Assembly (NCBI GenBank): GCA_902702965.1
Contig: CACRXP010000432.1
Span: 499,872 to 563,871 of the forward strand
Origin: Spirometra erinaceieuropaei
Lineage: Eukaryota > Platyhelminthes > Cestoda > Diphyllobothriidea > Diphyllobothriidae
Length of the DNA: 64,000 nt
Reading direction: 5' to 3'
The position numbers and the translations under genes are program-made. Every line of letters begins with the position of its first letter. Position 1 is the first letter of the stretch. Of the stretch, positions 37,249 through 48,328 are shown one piece after another. Under the pieces are notes generated by a model that was not told the DNA's origin, made no database searches, and saw nothing but the letters and a program-made list of their open reading frames with translations.

Positions 37249-37580
37249 TCAGAATTTCCAAGGCAAGCTGAGGTTGACCACGTAGTGTAACTGCTTACAT
37301 AGGTCGGGTATCCCCCACCGTATGCAGGATGCTTTCATGTAGCACAGAATCCGGGTTCTTCGTGTCCGAACGAATACTCGAAAATATGTTTTGGGTTCAA
37401 CCGAATGACCGCCATCAAGGAGGTGCTTTGTGATAGAAGACCGTGGCATTTTATCCTACTGTTTTTGAAGCCATTTAGGCAGGTGCTCAACTGACCTGGA
37501 TGCCAATTGCCCTTTCGTTCGTTATATGTACTTGCATCCACAAGTGCATGGTAATTTGTAAACACAAACTTACGTGTACG
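37249..37580 (-). pseudogene. PLE-B GIY-YIG endonuclease C-terminal half (inverted)
   Basis: The minus-strand frame reads SSITKHLLDGGHSVEPKTYF, then IPDLCKQLHYVVNLSLPW, which resembles the end of the endonuclease domain of another flatworm PLE lineage (a conserved His in GH, then the RPDLC..Q....L.LPW tail). Upstream text is in a second frame (TCLNGFKNSRIKC), so it is frameshifted. It faces the plus-strand RT beginning near 37.8 kb. Confidence 0.6.
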
Positions 37581-37799
37581 CCAAAAACAAATCATACGAC
37601 ATAATGTCGTCATCCACAGACAGTACCCAAAATTTGAACTCGAAGTTGATAAATCACAATTATCAGTACCTGAATAAAAATCCAAAAGTGCTGGGATTGT
37701 TTATAAACGTCCATATGGAGAAGTTCAAAGGACTTCGAAAAACAAAGATATCTTGGTAAATAGGACTCATCCTGGAACGAACAACGGTGTAATGAACAA

Positions 37800-39115
37800 A
37801 CCAGACTATGCATCGAAGATGCAATCTATAATGTCAAACCGGAAGAACTTCAGGAATGTAGACAAGGAAGGAGATTACACGGTTTAAACAGAGGCAAAAC
37901 CGGCCGACTGTTCAAGAAGGCTACACTCAGGTGATTTCATAGGTGTCCGTGACCCCGTACAACTCAAACCAGTCGGCACACATATCTCTCGACTGTATAG
38001 CTTGACTAAGATTCGTAAGGACGGCTGGCCAATCCGTGCGATTGTTGCCGTGCGAAACTGTGCGATAGCGAGATGGTCACCGGAGACACTCAAGCCCATA
38101 CACCATCACAGAGCACTACTCACCTATCGAGATACCTTCAAATAAAATGACAATGGTAAACGTCTCCACCTTAACGGCATCGTCATGTTCTCGATAGACG
38201 TCTTACTACTTTTCACAAGCGTTCCAGTTACCGAGACAATTGAAATATGAATTCAGACGATGGAACTCGAGGAACAATTCTATGATGCCCATTAAATGTG
38301 CAGTTTATTTTTGACAACGAAGTCCATAAATAAATACACGACTTTGATATGGGGTCGTCATTTGGGCCTCTCCTAGCTGATATATTCATGCGCAAGTAAG
38401 AGTAATTTCAACGGAGCGATCACATTAGTAAGTCTAAGCACTACGGTTGATACCTTGATGACATATTTGTAGTCGCCGCCGCCGCCCCAGGAGACACGGG
38501 CCTATTTGTCCTGAAAAACGCGGTAAGTCAGGCATATCTGTAGATTAAATTTACGTTGAAGACAAGAACGACTGGTTCGCTCTATTGCCTAGATGTCCTT
38601 CTAGACAGAGGCCTAAGGGTAGCGTCAGAAGGAGTGTCTATCGAAAGACAATTTAATCTGGTCAGAACACGAAATTTAGCAGTTGCATGTCCCTCCAACA
38701 AAGACAAAATCTGATACGGTGTTTGGTGCAAAGGGCTACAAAATTTTCTTCTGCAGAAAGCGTCGAAGAGGAGCTTAGAAAGGTCCTGGAATTGGTTCGC
38801 TATAACGGGTACCTGAGAGGATTGTCGAAAAGAATATTGCTGACAGATCGGAAATGACCACTTCAAGGGCTGCCGAAAATAAAACGCAGTTCCTAAAAGT
38901 CCCTTTTCAAATGAATGCTGCTAGTGAGCTCCTCAGATGACGCCTTGATCGAGTTGTCTCGAGACTGGAATCCGGCCACCGCTGTCATATTGTATTAGCT
39001 TTTCTAATCAATAAATCCCTCAGCAAGTGCGACATGATGCGCACGGCGTTGCCTAATGAAAACCGACTTAAATGGAAGCGTGCTTTTGCGCACAGTATGT
39101 GCCACATTCAGCGTC
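37800..39115 (+). pseudogene. PLE-B reverse transcriptase, degenerate
   Basis: This is a second Penelope-like lineage on the plus strand. Visible motifs in order are LTKIRKDGWPIRAIV (template-contact region, about 38,000), MFSIDV (38,185-38,202, first catalytic Asp), GSSFGPLLADIFM (38,351-38,389) and YLDDIFVV with YLDD at 38,451-38,462 (second catalytic pair). A TGA at 38,448-38,450 directly precedes YLDD, and several other stops and frameshifts occur (for example after TYRDTFK). SLYCLDVLLDR and FLINKSLSKCDMM mark the thumb and linker. The endonuclease is missing: the sequence runs into an AC microsatellite at 39,120. It cannot encode an active enzyme. Confidence 0.75.
38473..38488. repeat. 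CGC trinucleotide run
   Basis: Short (CGC)n run just after the YLDD motif of the dead PLE-B RT. It may have expanded within the pseudogene. Confidence 0.6.
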
Positions 39116-39119
39116 TGGA

Positions 39120-39142
39120 CACACACACACACACGCACGCAT
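39120..39142. repeat. AC microsatellite
   Basis: (AC)n followed by 'gcacgcac' at the truncated end of PLE-B. Confidence 0.85.
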
Positions 39143-39529
39143 TTAACCTCCCAGTGACTTCACTTGCTACGGAAATGGCTTTTCCTGTGGCGAAATACTT
39201 TTTCAGTCGGTAATGATAACTACTGACCTGTCATATGGCAGTCGTTAGTCAGTATTTTGTGGCTACGTGCATGGCGTCAATAACAGTATATCCATCTCAC
39301 TCGTATGAAATAAATATAAACCCTTCCGTTCAACGGTTCATGTCCCGTCATTTGTATGATAGGAAACTTCTTGCCTGACCGAAAACCACCATAAAGGCTG
39401 CGATCTCATCACTCCTAATGATGGTCCCATAGAAGGACGGACATAATCATAATGCAACATTGAAAAGAAAACGGGGTTGCACAATTCAAATTGTTCAGAC
39501 TTACCAGGCCTTGCCATAATTAAAGTAAA

Positions 39530-41670
39530 AGTGAAATCGCAATTTTTTAACTAGGAGTTCATCTTCAGTTTTCTCTGCAAATAAACAGTTAGGTTAATGT
39601 TCAGACTCCCGACAAAATGCAAAACACTGACGCAGTGTCGTAGTTCGACTAGTGGAATTCGCTAGATAAAACCGAATCCTCAACTACTCCTGATGGTCGA
39701 CTTCACAGTAGCCGTAATATGAAGAATTCGACGACGTCCGGTATGGTGGGGTTTTGTCAAAGACCCGTTGGCACTGCAAGGACTCTGGTCACCAGTGGCA
39801 ACCCTAACGGTCGTGTTGGTGGAGTAAGCCCCAAAGGCATTATGATTTTCAGATGACGCCAATCTGAAGAAGGTGCCCGAACACGGTTTTGGCGGCAACA
39901 ATGCATGCGTGCGTCAGACGCCGGATACGAGAAAGCCCAGCAGAGCCAGTGGCAGGAGTGTAATAAACAGCGTGTTTCAGTGTAGTAGAGCTTTAAAGTT
40001 GGGGCGGGTGAGGCTACGATAGTTGGCATAAGTTCACGACATGGATTGTTCAGGAGGGCTCAAAGGAAGAAAAGCTCGGGAGGGTGCGATTGGTGGTCTG
40101 ACCACGTGGAAGGGTCTCACGTCGGTCCATTAGATAGTCGAAAATTGGTGAGGAATTCTGTACCGAGAATGGTGTGGAGACATCAGCAACGAAGGAGATC
40201 CAAGATAAGATATGCCGGAGTTCGATGTTGGGAGAGAGGGAGTAGGTGACGAAGACGGCGATCGGGGAAGGGTTAGCAACATAATTACTGCAAATCGCAT
40301 CTCTTCGGGCTTCGGAATTCAAACGATCCTGATGATAGTTAAAACTGTATTTTTGCTGATTCCTAGGCGTTTTACAGCAGAAAATGATGTTTTAATTCCT
40401 AAAATAGCGAGCTTTAATTAATGCTGATAATGGTAGCGTCAGTGCTGATCGGATGTGAAATGAGCGATGTGGTAGTCGTGTTGACATTACACCCGTCTCT
40501 GCAAATTTCCATCGACATCTATCCGTACACGGAATGTCTGTTTACAGTGTAGTTATATAGGTATAATTGGTCGTCCGAAAAAGACAGGTGAGATTAGAAT
40601 GGCCATTTCGGGCTTATTAGCCAATGTCCGGCAGTTTTTGCCAACCCGAAACGCGGCACACCTGGGTCCCTAACCACGGAGCTACGAACTGATTATCCTG
40701 TCTTTTGCGATAGGGTGCATACAAAGGCTGGGGGCGCTCACCGATCGTTATATGAAAAATCCCCCGTCCCGTTGTGCATTGGGGCTCTATCGAACCTTGC
40801 GAACAGCCCCACAGCGAAGCGTGATTTAGACAGAATAACATTACCGACATAGATAACGGAGACAGGAATAGTCATTTTGGTGTCCCCTACTACTGAATAT
40901 ACCCGATCGAAACCTGCAAAATATCGAGCCTGCAGCTCATTAGCTAGAGGCGTCGGAATCCTAATCAACAGATCGCGAGATTAAGTCCCAGCTGTTTCAC
41001 ACTTGGGAGTTGGGTATAACTGGCTGACGACGGTTAGTAGGCCAGAAATGACCACTTCGGTCTCCCTTGTCCCTGTGGGAAATCCAATACCGCCTTTTAA
41101 AAGCAGGCTTTGGCAGCAAAATTTCTTACGACTAATCAATATCGCTACGGCCTACGAACTGCGACCCGTTGTTGCATAAAACAGATGACAAATTAGAAAG
41201 ATACACGGTATTGAACTTCTACTGAGAATATCAATATAAAACAACGCGTTCATCGTTTACGGCACGCAGATTAGTCAATAAAATGGCAACATTAGAAAAA
41301 AAAGGGGGAATTTAACAGGTCGTAGGAATTGCGCAATTCAAAGGGCTCAGAATTTCAGAGGCAAGCTGAGGTTGACCACGTTGTCTAACTATTTACATAG
41401 GTCAAGTTTTTCTCACCGTAAGTAGGATGCCTTTAAGTTGCGCAAAATCCGAATTGTTTGTGCCTGAACTAATATTCGAAAAGATGTTTTTGGGCCCAAC
41501 TGAATGACCGTCATCAAGTAGGTGTTTTGTTATAGAAGACCGTGGCATTTTATTCTCCTGCTTTAGAAGCCATTTATGCTGGTGACCAACTGACCTGGCC
41601 ACAAATTGCCTTTGCGTTCGTTAAATGTGCTTGCATGCACAAGTGCCTGTTAATTTGTAAACACAACTTG
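39530..41670. repeat. 2.1 kb direct repeat flanking PLE-B, copy 2
   Basis: Partner of 35,415-37,580. It contains an inverted SINE pair (40,570-40,740 minus, 40,850-41,095 plus) and, at 41,340-41,670 on the minus strand, the PLE-B endonuclease end (SSITKHLLDDGHSVGPK). Confidence 0.85.
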
Positions 41671-41679
41671 ACGTGGCGT

Positions 41680-42415
41680 GCAATGGCAGGGCATCCTTCG
41701 ACCGTGGAACTTGGATAGCCTTTGTGGGGCTGCAGAATATGAGTTAAACTGAGTTATATTTTCCTTCAATGGCGCATCTCAATTGCCGCTTAAGGGTACT
41801 CGGGGATGTTGTCACCCTTAAAGGGTAAATATATTATAACATACATTTCAAAGCTGTTTGCTCCGTCAATACTGGCCGTAAAGTGTTACTGAAATGTTCA
41901 ATATAGAGTGTTGGATATCTACGGTAAAGCAGGACACTTCTGAGGCAAGAAATTTTAGCATTGAACAACTTCTGCTTTCGATGCTTGCTTTGAGTTTATT
42001 CCGAGGAAATATTGCTCCAAGTTTCTCAAACAGCGCTTCCCATCAGGCAGCACTCCGTCTTTATCACATATCGCTATGCGGCGGCCGGTTGGACACGAGA
42101 GAGAGTGCCAGCACACAACGGGACGGGAGTTCCGTAGCACGACTGATGAAAAGCCATTTATCGGTGTTGGCACAATGATAGGCGTTGTGAGCTGGTGTCA
42201 TTGATCCGCAGAATTCGAGTCTTACGTACTTGACGTAGCCGATTAGTCTCGCGGGTGCGTTCTCCACTGAGCCACAGATGCCGTCCTTGAGCAAAGTGCT
42301 TCCTGATATCTGGGTTGATTTGCAGATGCCTGACTGAGGTTTCCAGCGTATACCGCCAGTGAAAAGTGTGCTATCTCTGGTCTGCTACGTGACTGAAAAC
42401 CCACTTAAATGACAT
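41680..42415. other. Stretch without recognisable gene, left of the gypsy element
   Basis: Three overlapping frames (94 codons plus; 72 and 76 codons minus) cover 41,894-42,294 with no recognisable domain. Confidence 0.35.
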
Positions 42416-42419
42416 GGTC

Positions 42420-42679
42420 TGTGGTGAGGTACCGGACTAGTTTACCTTTGACAATTTAACCCATTTTCATTGACCGGATTGCTTGTTTGAATGTGACGAA
42501 AAACGACACACCCGTACAACCCGCCCTGCTGGCCTGCGTTGCTCTCGCGCTCTGTTGTCAGGTTAGTTAACATTCGGAATCTCTATATTATTCACTGCTC
42601 AGATTTACTTGCTGCCTTTAAGGCGATGGACTTTTGAGATATAACTCGTGAGTTCGTGAGAACATTAATATTTTCGTCA
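42420..42679 (+). repeat. Gypsy element 5' LTR
   Basis: It begins TGTGGTGAGGTACC and ends near 'ttttcgtca'. It shares 'cggattgc.tgtttgaatgtg', 'gctctgttgtcaggtta' and 'attattcactgctcag' with the 3' LTR at 46,096-46,336. The two LTRs are clearly diverged, so the insertion is old. No target-site duplication was recognised. Confidence 0.8.
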
Positions 42680-42680
42680 T

Positions 42681-42694
42681 TGGTGAATCCCACG
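42681..42694 (+). other. Candidate gypsy primer-binding site
   Basis: TGGTGAATCCCACG lies one base inside the 5' LTR end and is complementary to a CCA-ending tRNA-like 3' terminus. The tRNA was not identified. Confidence 0.45.
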
Positions 42695-43099
42695 TTAACG
42701 CAGAATGTGTACCTTTCTATGTCATACTGCATAACGGTTAACGTACTATTTTTGTGAATATATATTCGATTTACGTTTACGTTTCTCATAAATCCTGATA
42801 TTTTGCCATCTCTGTCTTATTATGTCCCATTGCAACTAACAACTTGATGCCCCCGCTCAGTTTATTCATGCCATCAATTTTCCCTTGCCTGATTTCTGCC
42901 AAAAAGCTACAGAACTTTACTTCATCCACATAAAATCAGCCTTTTATTCCGCTAATATTACTATGGAGCTGGGGAACTACCACAAAGTTGTGGAGGTGTC
43001 ATCTCTCAAGTTCAGTCCTTACTATATAATCCTTCTGCAGATGCTCCGTACTCCACGTTAAGGGCAGAAATTCTTTGACTTAATTCTGTGTCCGACCCA

Positions 43100-46038
43100 C
43101 ATCGGTATCACCAGTTACTTAAGAAGGATTCACTGCACAATGCGTCTGTTTGTTCGTCGACAAACTCCCTTTTCTGCCTCCACCAATTTATATGTCTTGG
43201 ATACAGATATTGCTAACCCCTTTTGGCAACGGCTTCTTAGGCACCGCAACATAATTAACCCCCAGTTTAGCAGTGGTGAGGTTCAAGCTGATGGTGAACA
43301 ACATATGCGCACCGCAGGTCCTCCTGTGTTTGCTCGGCCGATATGACTAGTACCGGAGTGTTTCCAGACCACGAAGGCGGAGTTTGAACACATGCTGCAG
43401 CTGGGAATGTTTCGACAATCCGAGGACCCTTGGGCGTCCACACGGCACATGGTGCCCAAGGCGACATCAGGTGGCTGAAGACCCTGTGGCGACTATCGTG
43501 CTCTCAGCAGCGCCACTTTTCCTGATCAGTACCCGGTGCCTCATCTTCAGGACTTTTCTGGAGCCCTTTTAGGCAAAGGGGTTTTCTCGAAGATTGATCT
43601 AGTGCGTGCTTTTTATCAGATTGCAGTCGCCCTGATGACATCCCTAATACCACCGTCACCACACCCTTCGGTCTCTTCGAGTTCATCCGCAAGCCGTTCG
43701 GTCTTCGTAATGCCGCCCAGACGTTCCAGAGCTTCATCGACTATGTACTACGTGGCCTACCCTTTGTGTAGCCTAAACTAATGAAATCTTGGTGGCCAGC
43801 CAGAATTAGGAAGAACACAAAGAGCTTCTTGCCTTGGTGTTTGACCACCTTGACAAGTTTGGCGTTGTCATCAACCCCTCCAAGTGAGTGTTGGGTGGGC
43901 TGTCGCTAGAGTTCCGCGGCCATCAGGTCGACTCTTAAGGTTTGCGTCCCATCCCTTCTCCTCCAAGACTGACGCAGTTCGTAATTTTCCTCCACTGACT
44001 TCCAAGCATCAGTTGCAGCGGTTTCTCGGCTTGGTAAATTTTTACCGCCTGTTCCTACCAAATTGTGCTGACCTCATGCTGCCGCTCAGCGACATGCTTT
44101 CTGGTCCCAAAGGTCCCCTCGAGCTGATTGGTGAAGCACTGGCTGCTTTTGAGAGAATCGAGAATTCCCTTGCCGATGCCGCCTTACTCACACCTCCCGC
44201 TCCCGAAGCTCAGCTGTATCTGATGGTAGATGCTTCGACCGTAGCCGTAGGTGCAATCCTTGAACAACACCTTTCTGGTTCGACTTGACCACTTGCGTTT
44301 TTCTCCAAAAAGCTCTTAGCAGCTGAGACACGCTGCAGTACCTTTGGTCGTGAACTACTTGCCGCTTACCTGGCGGTGAAGCATTTTCGGCATTTCCTTA
44401 AAGGTCGGGACTTCACTGTTTTCACTGACAACAAACCGTTGACTTCGTTCTACTTCGTTCCCACTCCGACAAGTACAATCCTTGGGAAATCGCCCACTTG
44501 GACTTCATCTCACAATTCACCACCGACATTCACCACATTGATGACACGAATAATGTGGTGGCTGATATGCTGTCTAGACCATCACTGTCTTCCCTCCAAC
44601 TCCCACACGGGATCGATATTTGTGCCATGGCGGCTGAGCAACAACGAGTCCGTTGTCCTGGTGACGAGTCTATTAGTGGTCTCCAACTCTGACCGCCGGC
44701 TCTGGTACCGTACTTTGCGACGTCTCAACTCGTTTTCATCGCCCTTTCGTGCCCGCCTTGATGCGTCGAGCTGTATTTCAAACTCGGCATGGACTCTCCC
44801 ACCATGGAATCCGAAGTCTTAAAGCTTCTCGCAAAAGTTTTGTCTAGCTTGGCATGAACAAGGACGTCAAAGTGTGGACCCGGTCCTTTCTGAGCTGCCA
44901 GCGCAACGAGGTGCAGCGTCACAACAAGTCCCCATCAGGCACTTTCCCCAGTCCCGACGCACGGTTCAGCCATGTGCACCTGGATGTCGTAGGCCCCTTT
45001 CCTCCATCCAGTGGTTTCACCCACCTTCTTACCTGTGTCGATCGATATACCCGCTGGGCGGAAGCTATTCCTTTGTCGAATGCGCAGGCTGAAACCATCG
45101 TGAAGGACTTCGTCAGCCGTTGGGTCGCCATGTTCACTGCCCCATCCACGGTTTCGACTGATCGTGGTGCCCAGTTTGAGTCGGCACTCTTTCAAACGCT
45201 ACTCAATTTCCTTGGCTGCACACGCATTCGGACGACGGCCTAGCACCCAGCTGCCAACAGTATGATTAAGCGTTTCTATCGCCAGCTAAAGACCGCCCTG
45301 CATGCCGTAGAAGACCCAGGAAACTGGTCGAACAACCTTTCTCTTGCACTCCTCGGCATCCGAGCAGCTCTAAAGTCGGATCTGGGCTATAGCGCAGTTG
45401 AAGTGGTTTTCGGCACTACCCTCCGACTGCCAGGCGAGAAGATCACCCCAACATCTCGTGCAGCCGATAAGACTCCTGACAATCTTTTGTTCCGTTTGCG
45501 GCAATTTATGCGCTCGCTTATCCCGGTTCCACCTCGAAGTCCAATGACTGAGTCTTATGTTGAAAAAGACTTGGACAACTTTACTCATGTGTTCGTCCGG
45601 TGTGACCGTGTGCGCCAGCCGCTGGAATCCCCATACGAAGGACCGTTCCGCGTGCTCGCGCACAACGCCAAGACCTGCCGGATTCTTCGCGGTAACAAGG
45701 AGGGCGTGGTCAGTGGCGATCGGGTCAAGGCTACTGTTGCAGAGGAGCAGCCGGGCCTGTCACAAGGACAAAAATGTGCTGACCCCCTAACCCCTATTCC
45801 TCCATCTTCGCTATCGCCTGCTCATTCACCCTGCCTACTGCATCGCCCTTCCCCTGCCTTGCCCTCCACCCCTCCGTCCCACATACTTCCTCTCCCAACA
45901 TGTCTAAAGCACCCAACGGCAACAGCGCCGTCCACTATATCCCGCAGTCGACTCTCTTCGACTGTACCTACTTCTCGCACCACTCGCAATGACCGTCACG
46001 TTCATTTCCCTGATCGTTTACTTACGCATTTTTTCTAG
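43100..46038 (+). pseudogene. pol: Ty3/gypsy pol (RT, RNase H, integrase), inactivated; gag absent
   Basis: Domains in order: a short stretch before RT (43,140-43,346); RT palm start (FSKIDLVRAFYQI, 43,590s); RT end and connection (FLGLVNFYRLFLPNCADLM, 43,884-44,288); RNase H (TVFTDNKPLTSF, 44,376 onward, continuing in another frame to VVADMLSRPSLSSLQ); integrase zinc region (RHGLSHHGIRS, about 44,780); integrase core (HLDVVGPF, STDRGAQF; 44,854-45,243); integrase C-terminal domain and tail (45,262-46,038, ending RHVHFPDRL). Damage: the RT YIDD-type box near 43,770 is destroyed by a stop and substitutions; TGA at 44,286; TAG at 45,241; frameshifts near 43,640 and 44,480; the expected integrase Glu is Lys (AAG, 45,268-45,270); one zinc-binding Cys before SCQR is Phe. 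There is no room for gag or most of the protease between the 5' LTR and RT. Confidence 0.9.
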
Positions 46039-46083
46039 ACTTATGCATATCCTCCAGCGCCGTATTCCGTCGCCCTCCTGTCT

Positions 46084-46095
46084 GGTAGGGGGTAC
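46084..46095 (+). other. Gypsy polypurine tract
   Basis: 'ggtagggggtac' directly precedes the 3' LTR start, the normal place for plus-strand priming. Confidence 0.6.
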
Positions 46096-46336
46096 TGTGA
46101 TGAGATAACGTACTAATTTGCCTTTTGCAATTCGGTCCCGGTTTCTTTGCCCGGATTGCCTGTTTGAATGTGACGAAAAACAACACACCTGTACAACCCG
46201 CCTCGTTATCGTGCTCCGCTGTCGTGCTCTGTTGTCAGGTTACTTAACGTTTAAAATATCTATATTATTCACTGCTCAGTTTTTACTTGCTGCCCTTAAA
46301 GCTAGGAGCTCTTGAGATACTTCTCCTTTTTTGTCA
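46096..46336 (+). repeat. Gypsy element 3' LTR
   Basis: It begins TGTGATGAGATAACG and ends near 'ttttttgtca'. Pairs with 42,420-42,679. Confidence 0.8.
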
Positions 46337-46339
46337 TAC

Positions 46340-47560
46340 TGGCATTTTCCTGATTGGACAGAATTGAATGTATTTTTGTAATATAAAGTACCCTGTCCAT
46401 CCGCGATATATCTGACGAATGTTTAGTGGACAAACGAGAACTTCGGATTACTATTGGCTATTTGTTGAAACAGGCTGAATGTCATGATTTCGATTCAAAA
46501 GGTTCTCGAATTGCGTTTATAACTCTACCTAGTTTGGTTTCTGGCGAAGACTGCAAAACTAAGGACCCAACGGGCAGGCTTCAATCAATGCTTTATCGGG
46601 AGACATGGACGAATAATTGTGAACGTACCAAATTAAATCATCAGGAATCTTAGATTGCGGACCACGTTCCCGAATACGCCGAAGAAGGAAAGCCCTCTTG
46701 ATATCCCCTTGTTTGTTCGAGGTGGATTGTACATAATTATCAAATTCTTGTCTCTCGTCATTGCCCTGTTGATGGAGTATGGCTGCCCGTTGACACACAT
46801 GATGTGCCAGCTCTTCCACCTTTACACGCGTGCTCTCTTGTTCATTGTTGGCGTATTTTTTCCCTGGAACTGACTGGATTTATTGATTGCCGTTTTTGCA
46901 TACCTCAGAAGATAATTAAAAGACCAGCGGCAAATTTCACTTGTTTGGAAGAAAGGAGGAGGGGAAGGAGTACTACCAACTTCAAGTTAACACAATCACA
47001 CTGGCGCCATCCTCGGTCCATACATGAAGCTGACTACAATCCGACTAATCAAGTCTCTGAGATTTATGGTGTGAAATACGTGTTCGTGTAATAGGCGCAG
47101 CGTATAAACGGCCGCCACCAGAGTAGGATGACAACACCGTCGATAAGGTAGTGTCGACGGAAAAGCAAAAGATAAAGGATTCAGGTCAATTTAACTTCCT
47201 CTTGATTGTAAATTAATACACATGAACACTTGATTCTTGTGAGGAAAACAGTGGACCTTTGTTCTTTAACATGGGCCAAATATCTTGTATGTCTGCGTTA
47301 ACAGACAGAAGTTTTCCCTGACTAGTTTCTCAGACGTGAGCATCTCTGTAGTTTATGGTGTGGTCGTTCTGATTGAAAAATGCTTAAGCGTCCGTCATAG
47401 GTATGCCTGATGTGTAGCTCGGGATGCTCAAAACCACTTTTATGTCAGTCCGTTTCCTAAACATCAAATTGTTAAATTGATTGACTCGTATTCGCTGCAA
47501 TTTCCTCATATGGACATGAACAGGTTTCTTTTATAAATCTTCTACAAATTAATGGATTGT
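46340..47560. other. Stretch without recognisable gene; may hold 5' exons of gene 2
   Basis: Frames of 95 codons or fewer with no resemblance to known domains. A 40-codon open run at about 47,410-47,530 ends before AACAG/GTTTCT but does not align convincingly with gene 1 exons. Confidence 0.3.
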
Positions 47561-47574
47561 TTTCTGCACATCTT

Positions 47575-47700
47575 TCTCTGGGCTATACATTTTTGGGTAA
47601 GATGTGGTTATGTATCTCCGCTTGATGAGCGCAATACTGTTTGAATTGGTGGTTAAGCTTAGGGTTAGGGCTTATTGTCAGGGGTTAGTGTAAGGTAGGG
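47575..47700 (+). repeat. Telomere-like interspersed repeat, copy 2
   Basis: 'gatgtggttatgtatctcc', 'gatgagcgcaatactgttt' and 'gcttagggttagggctt'. Same family as 33,010-33,180 and 63,830-63,985. Confidence 0.65.
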
Positions 47701-47790
47701 TACCGGACTTAATTACATTTCGCAATTTATTCCATTTTTCTTTGCCCGGATTGCCTGTTTGAATGTGACGAAAAACAACACACCCTTTTC
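47692..47790 (+). repeat. Truncated gypsy LTR
   Basis: 'gtaaggtagggtaccggactt' and 'cccggattgcctgtttgaatg' match the first 90 bases of the LTR at 42,420. The rest is missing. It ends about 35 bases before the first recognised exon of gene 2. Confidence 0.75.
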
Positions 47791-47824
47791 GATGACAGCT
47801 GATTTGTGTTTCACCTTTTAAAGT

Positions 47825-48328
47825 CTGTCACAATAGACGGCTGCAAAGCCCCTGAAGGATCATCAAGAAACTCCTGCATAATTGGACGTTCTTGCTGGGA
47901 ATTCTTTAGTGGTATGTATTTTGCGATGGTCACATTTCTATTTTTAAATGAAGAGTCAAGGGTTGCGAATATGTTTTTCTGTTTTAACGTCGTCAGAGAT
48001 TGTGTATTCTCACCGTTTTAGACAGACAGTGCTCGATAATTCTAGCAATTCCATTATCAGGACAGGGGAGCATTATTCTGTACCCGAAGGACACTACGAA
48101 ATCCCCTTCAGCTATAGTTGTGAAGAGCAATGTCAGCGACGTTCAAGGTACATTTTGAATTTTGCTCAATTTCTCTTTAAAAGTACGTTATTGACCAGTC
48201 TACTAAAAGAACGTTTGCAGCTTGTTGTTTCCGATGCATGTCAGGTCCATTTTCTTACTTCAACACTGAAGCGACACGAAATAATTAGTTCATACAGGAC
48301 TGTTTTATTACGTCGGCACACTTTTTGA
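47825..48328 (+). CDS. Gene 2: paralogue of gene 1, central exons (partial, perhaps degenerate)
   Basis: Exon 47,825-47,912 follows a pyrimidine-rich acceptor (TTTCACCTTTTAAAG) and ends at TTTAGTG/GTATGT. It is 88 bases, phase 0 in and phase 1 out, exactly like gene 1 exon 25,805-25,718. The 29 residues align without gaps with 10 identities, including VTI, EGS and the C..G..CW core. Exon 48,022-48,147 follows CACCGTTTTAG and ends GTTCAAG/GTACAT, phase 1 in and out like gene 1 exon 25,588-25,457, sharing its DR start and the II....D..KS.SA..V pattern. A likely third exon starts at 48,210 (RLQLVVSDACQVHFL against DLLFKINVSGKCAFL) but reaches TGA at 48,328 without a clear donor. The introns (109 and 62 bases) are short. 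The upstream exons are displaced or lost behind an LTR fragment. Confidence 0.6.

Larger units (their letters stand above)
35415..37580. repeat. 2.1 kb direct repeat flanking PLE-B, copy 1
   Basis: It aligns with 39,530-41,670 from 'ctctgcaaata.ac.gttag' through 'gtggaattcgc.agataaaaccgaatcctcaact', the SINE pair and the inverted PLE-B endonuclease end. Divergence is visible throughout, so it is old. Confidence 0.85.

Noticed and set aside
43504..45663. Minus-strand frames of 62-97 codons across the gypsy pol
   Set aside because: All are shadows of pol domains recognisable on the plus strand.
47948..48328. 126-codon plus-strand frame with VPEGHYEIPFSYSC, at first read as an arrestin-like domain
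   Set aside because: The same bases read in another frame between good splice sites give an exon that aligns in phase with gene 1 exon 25,588-25,457. The arrestin-like text is a shadow frame.
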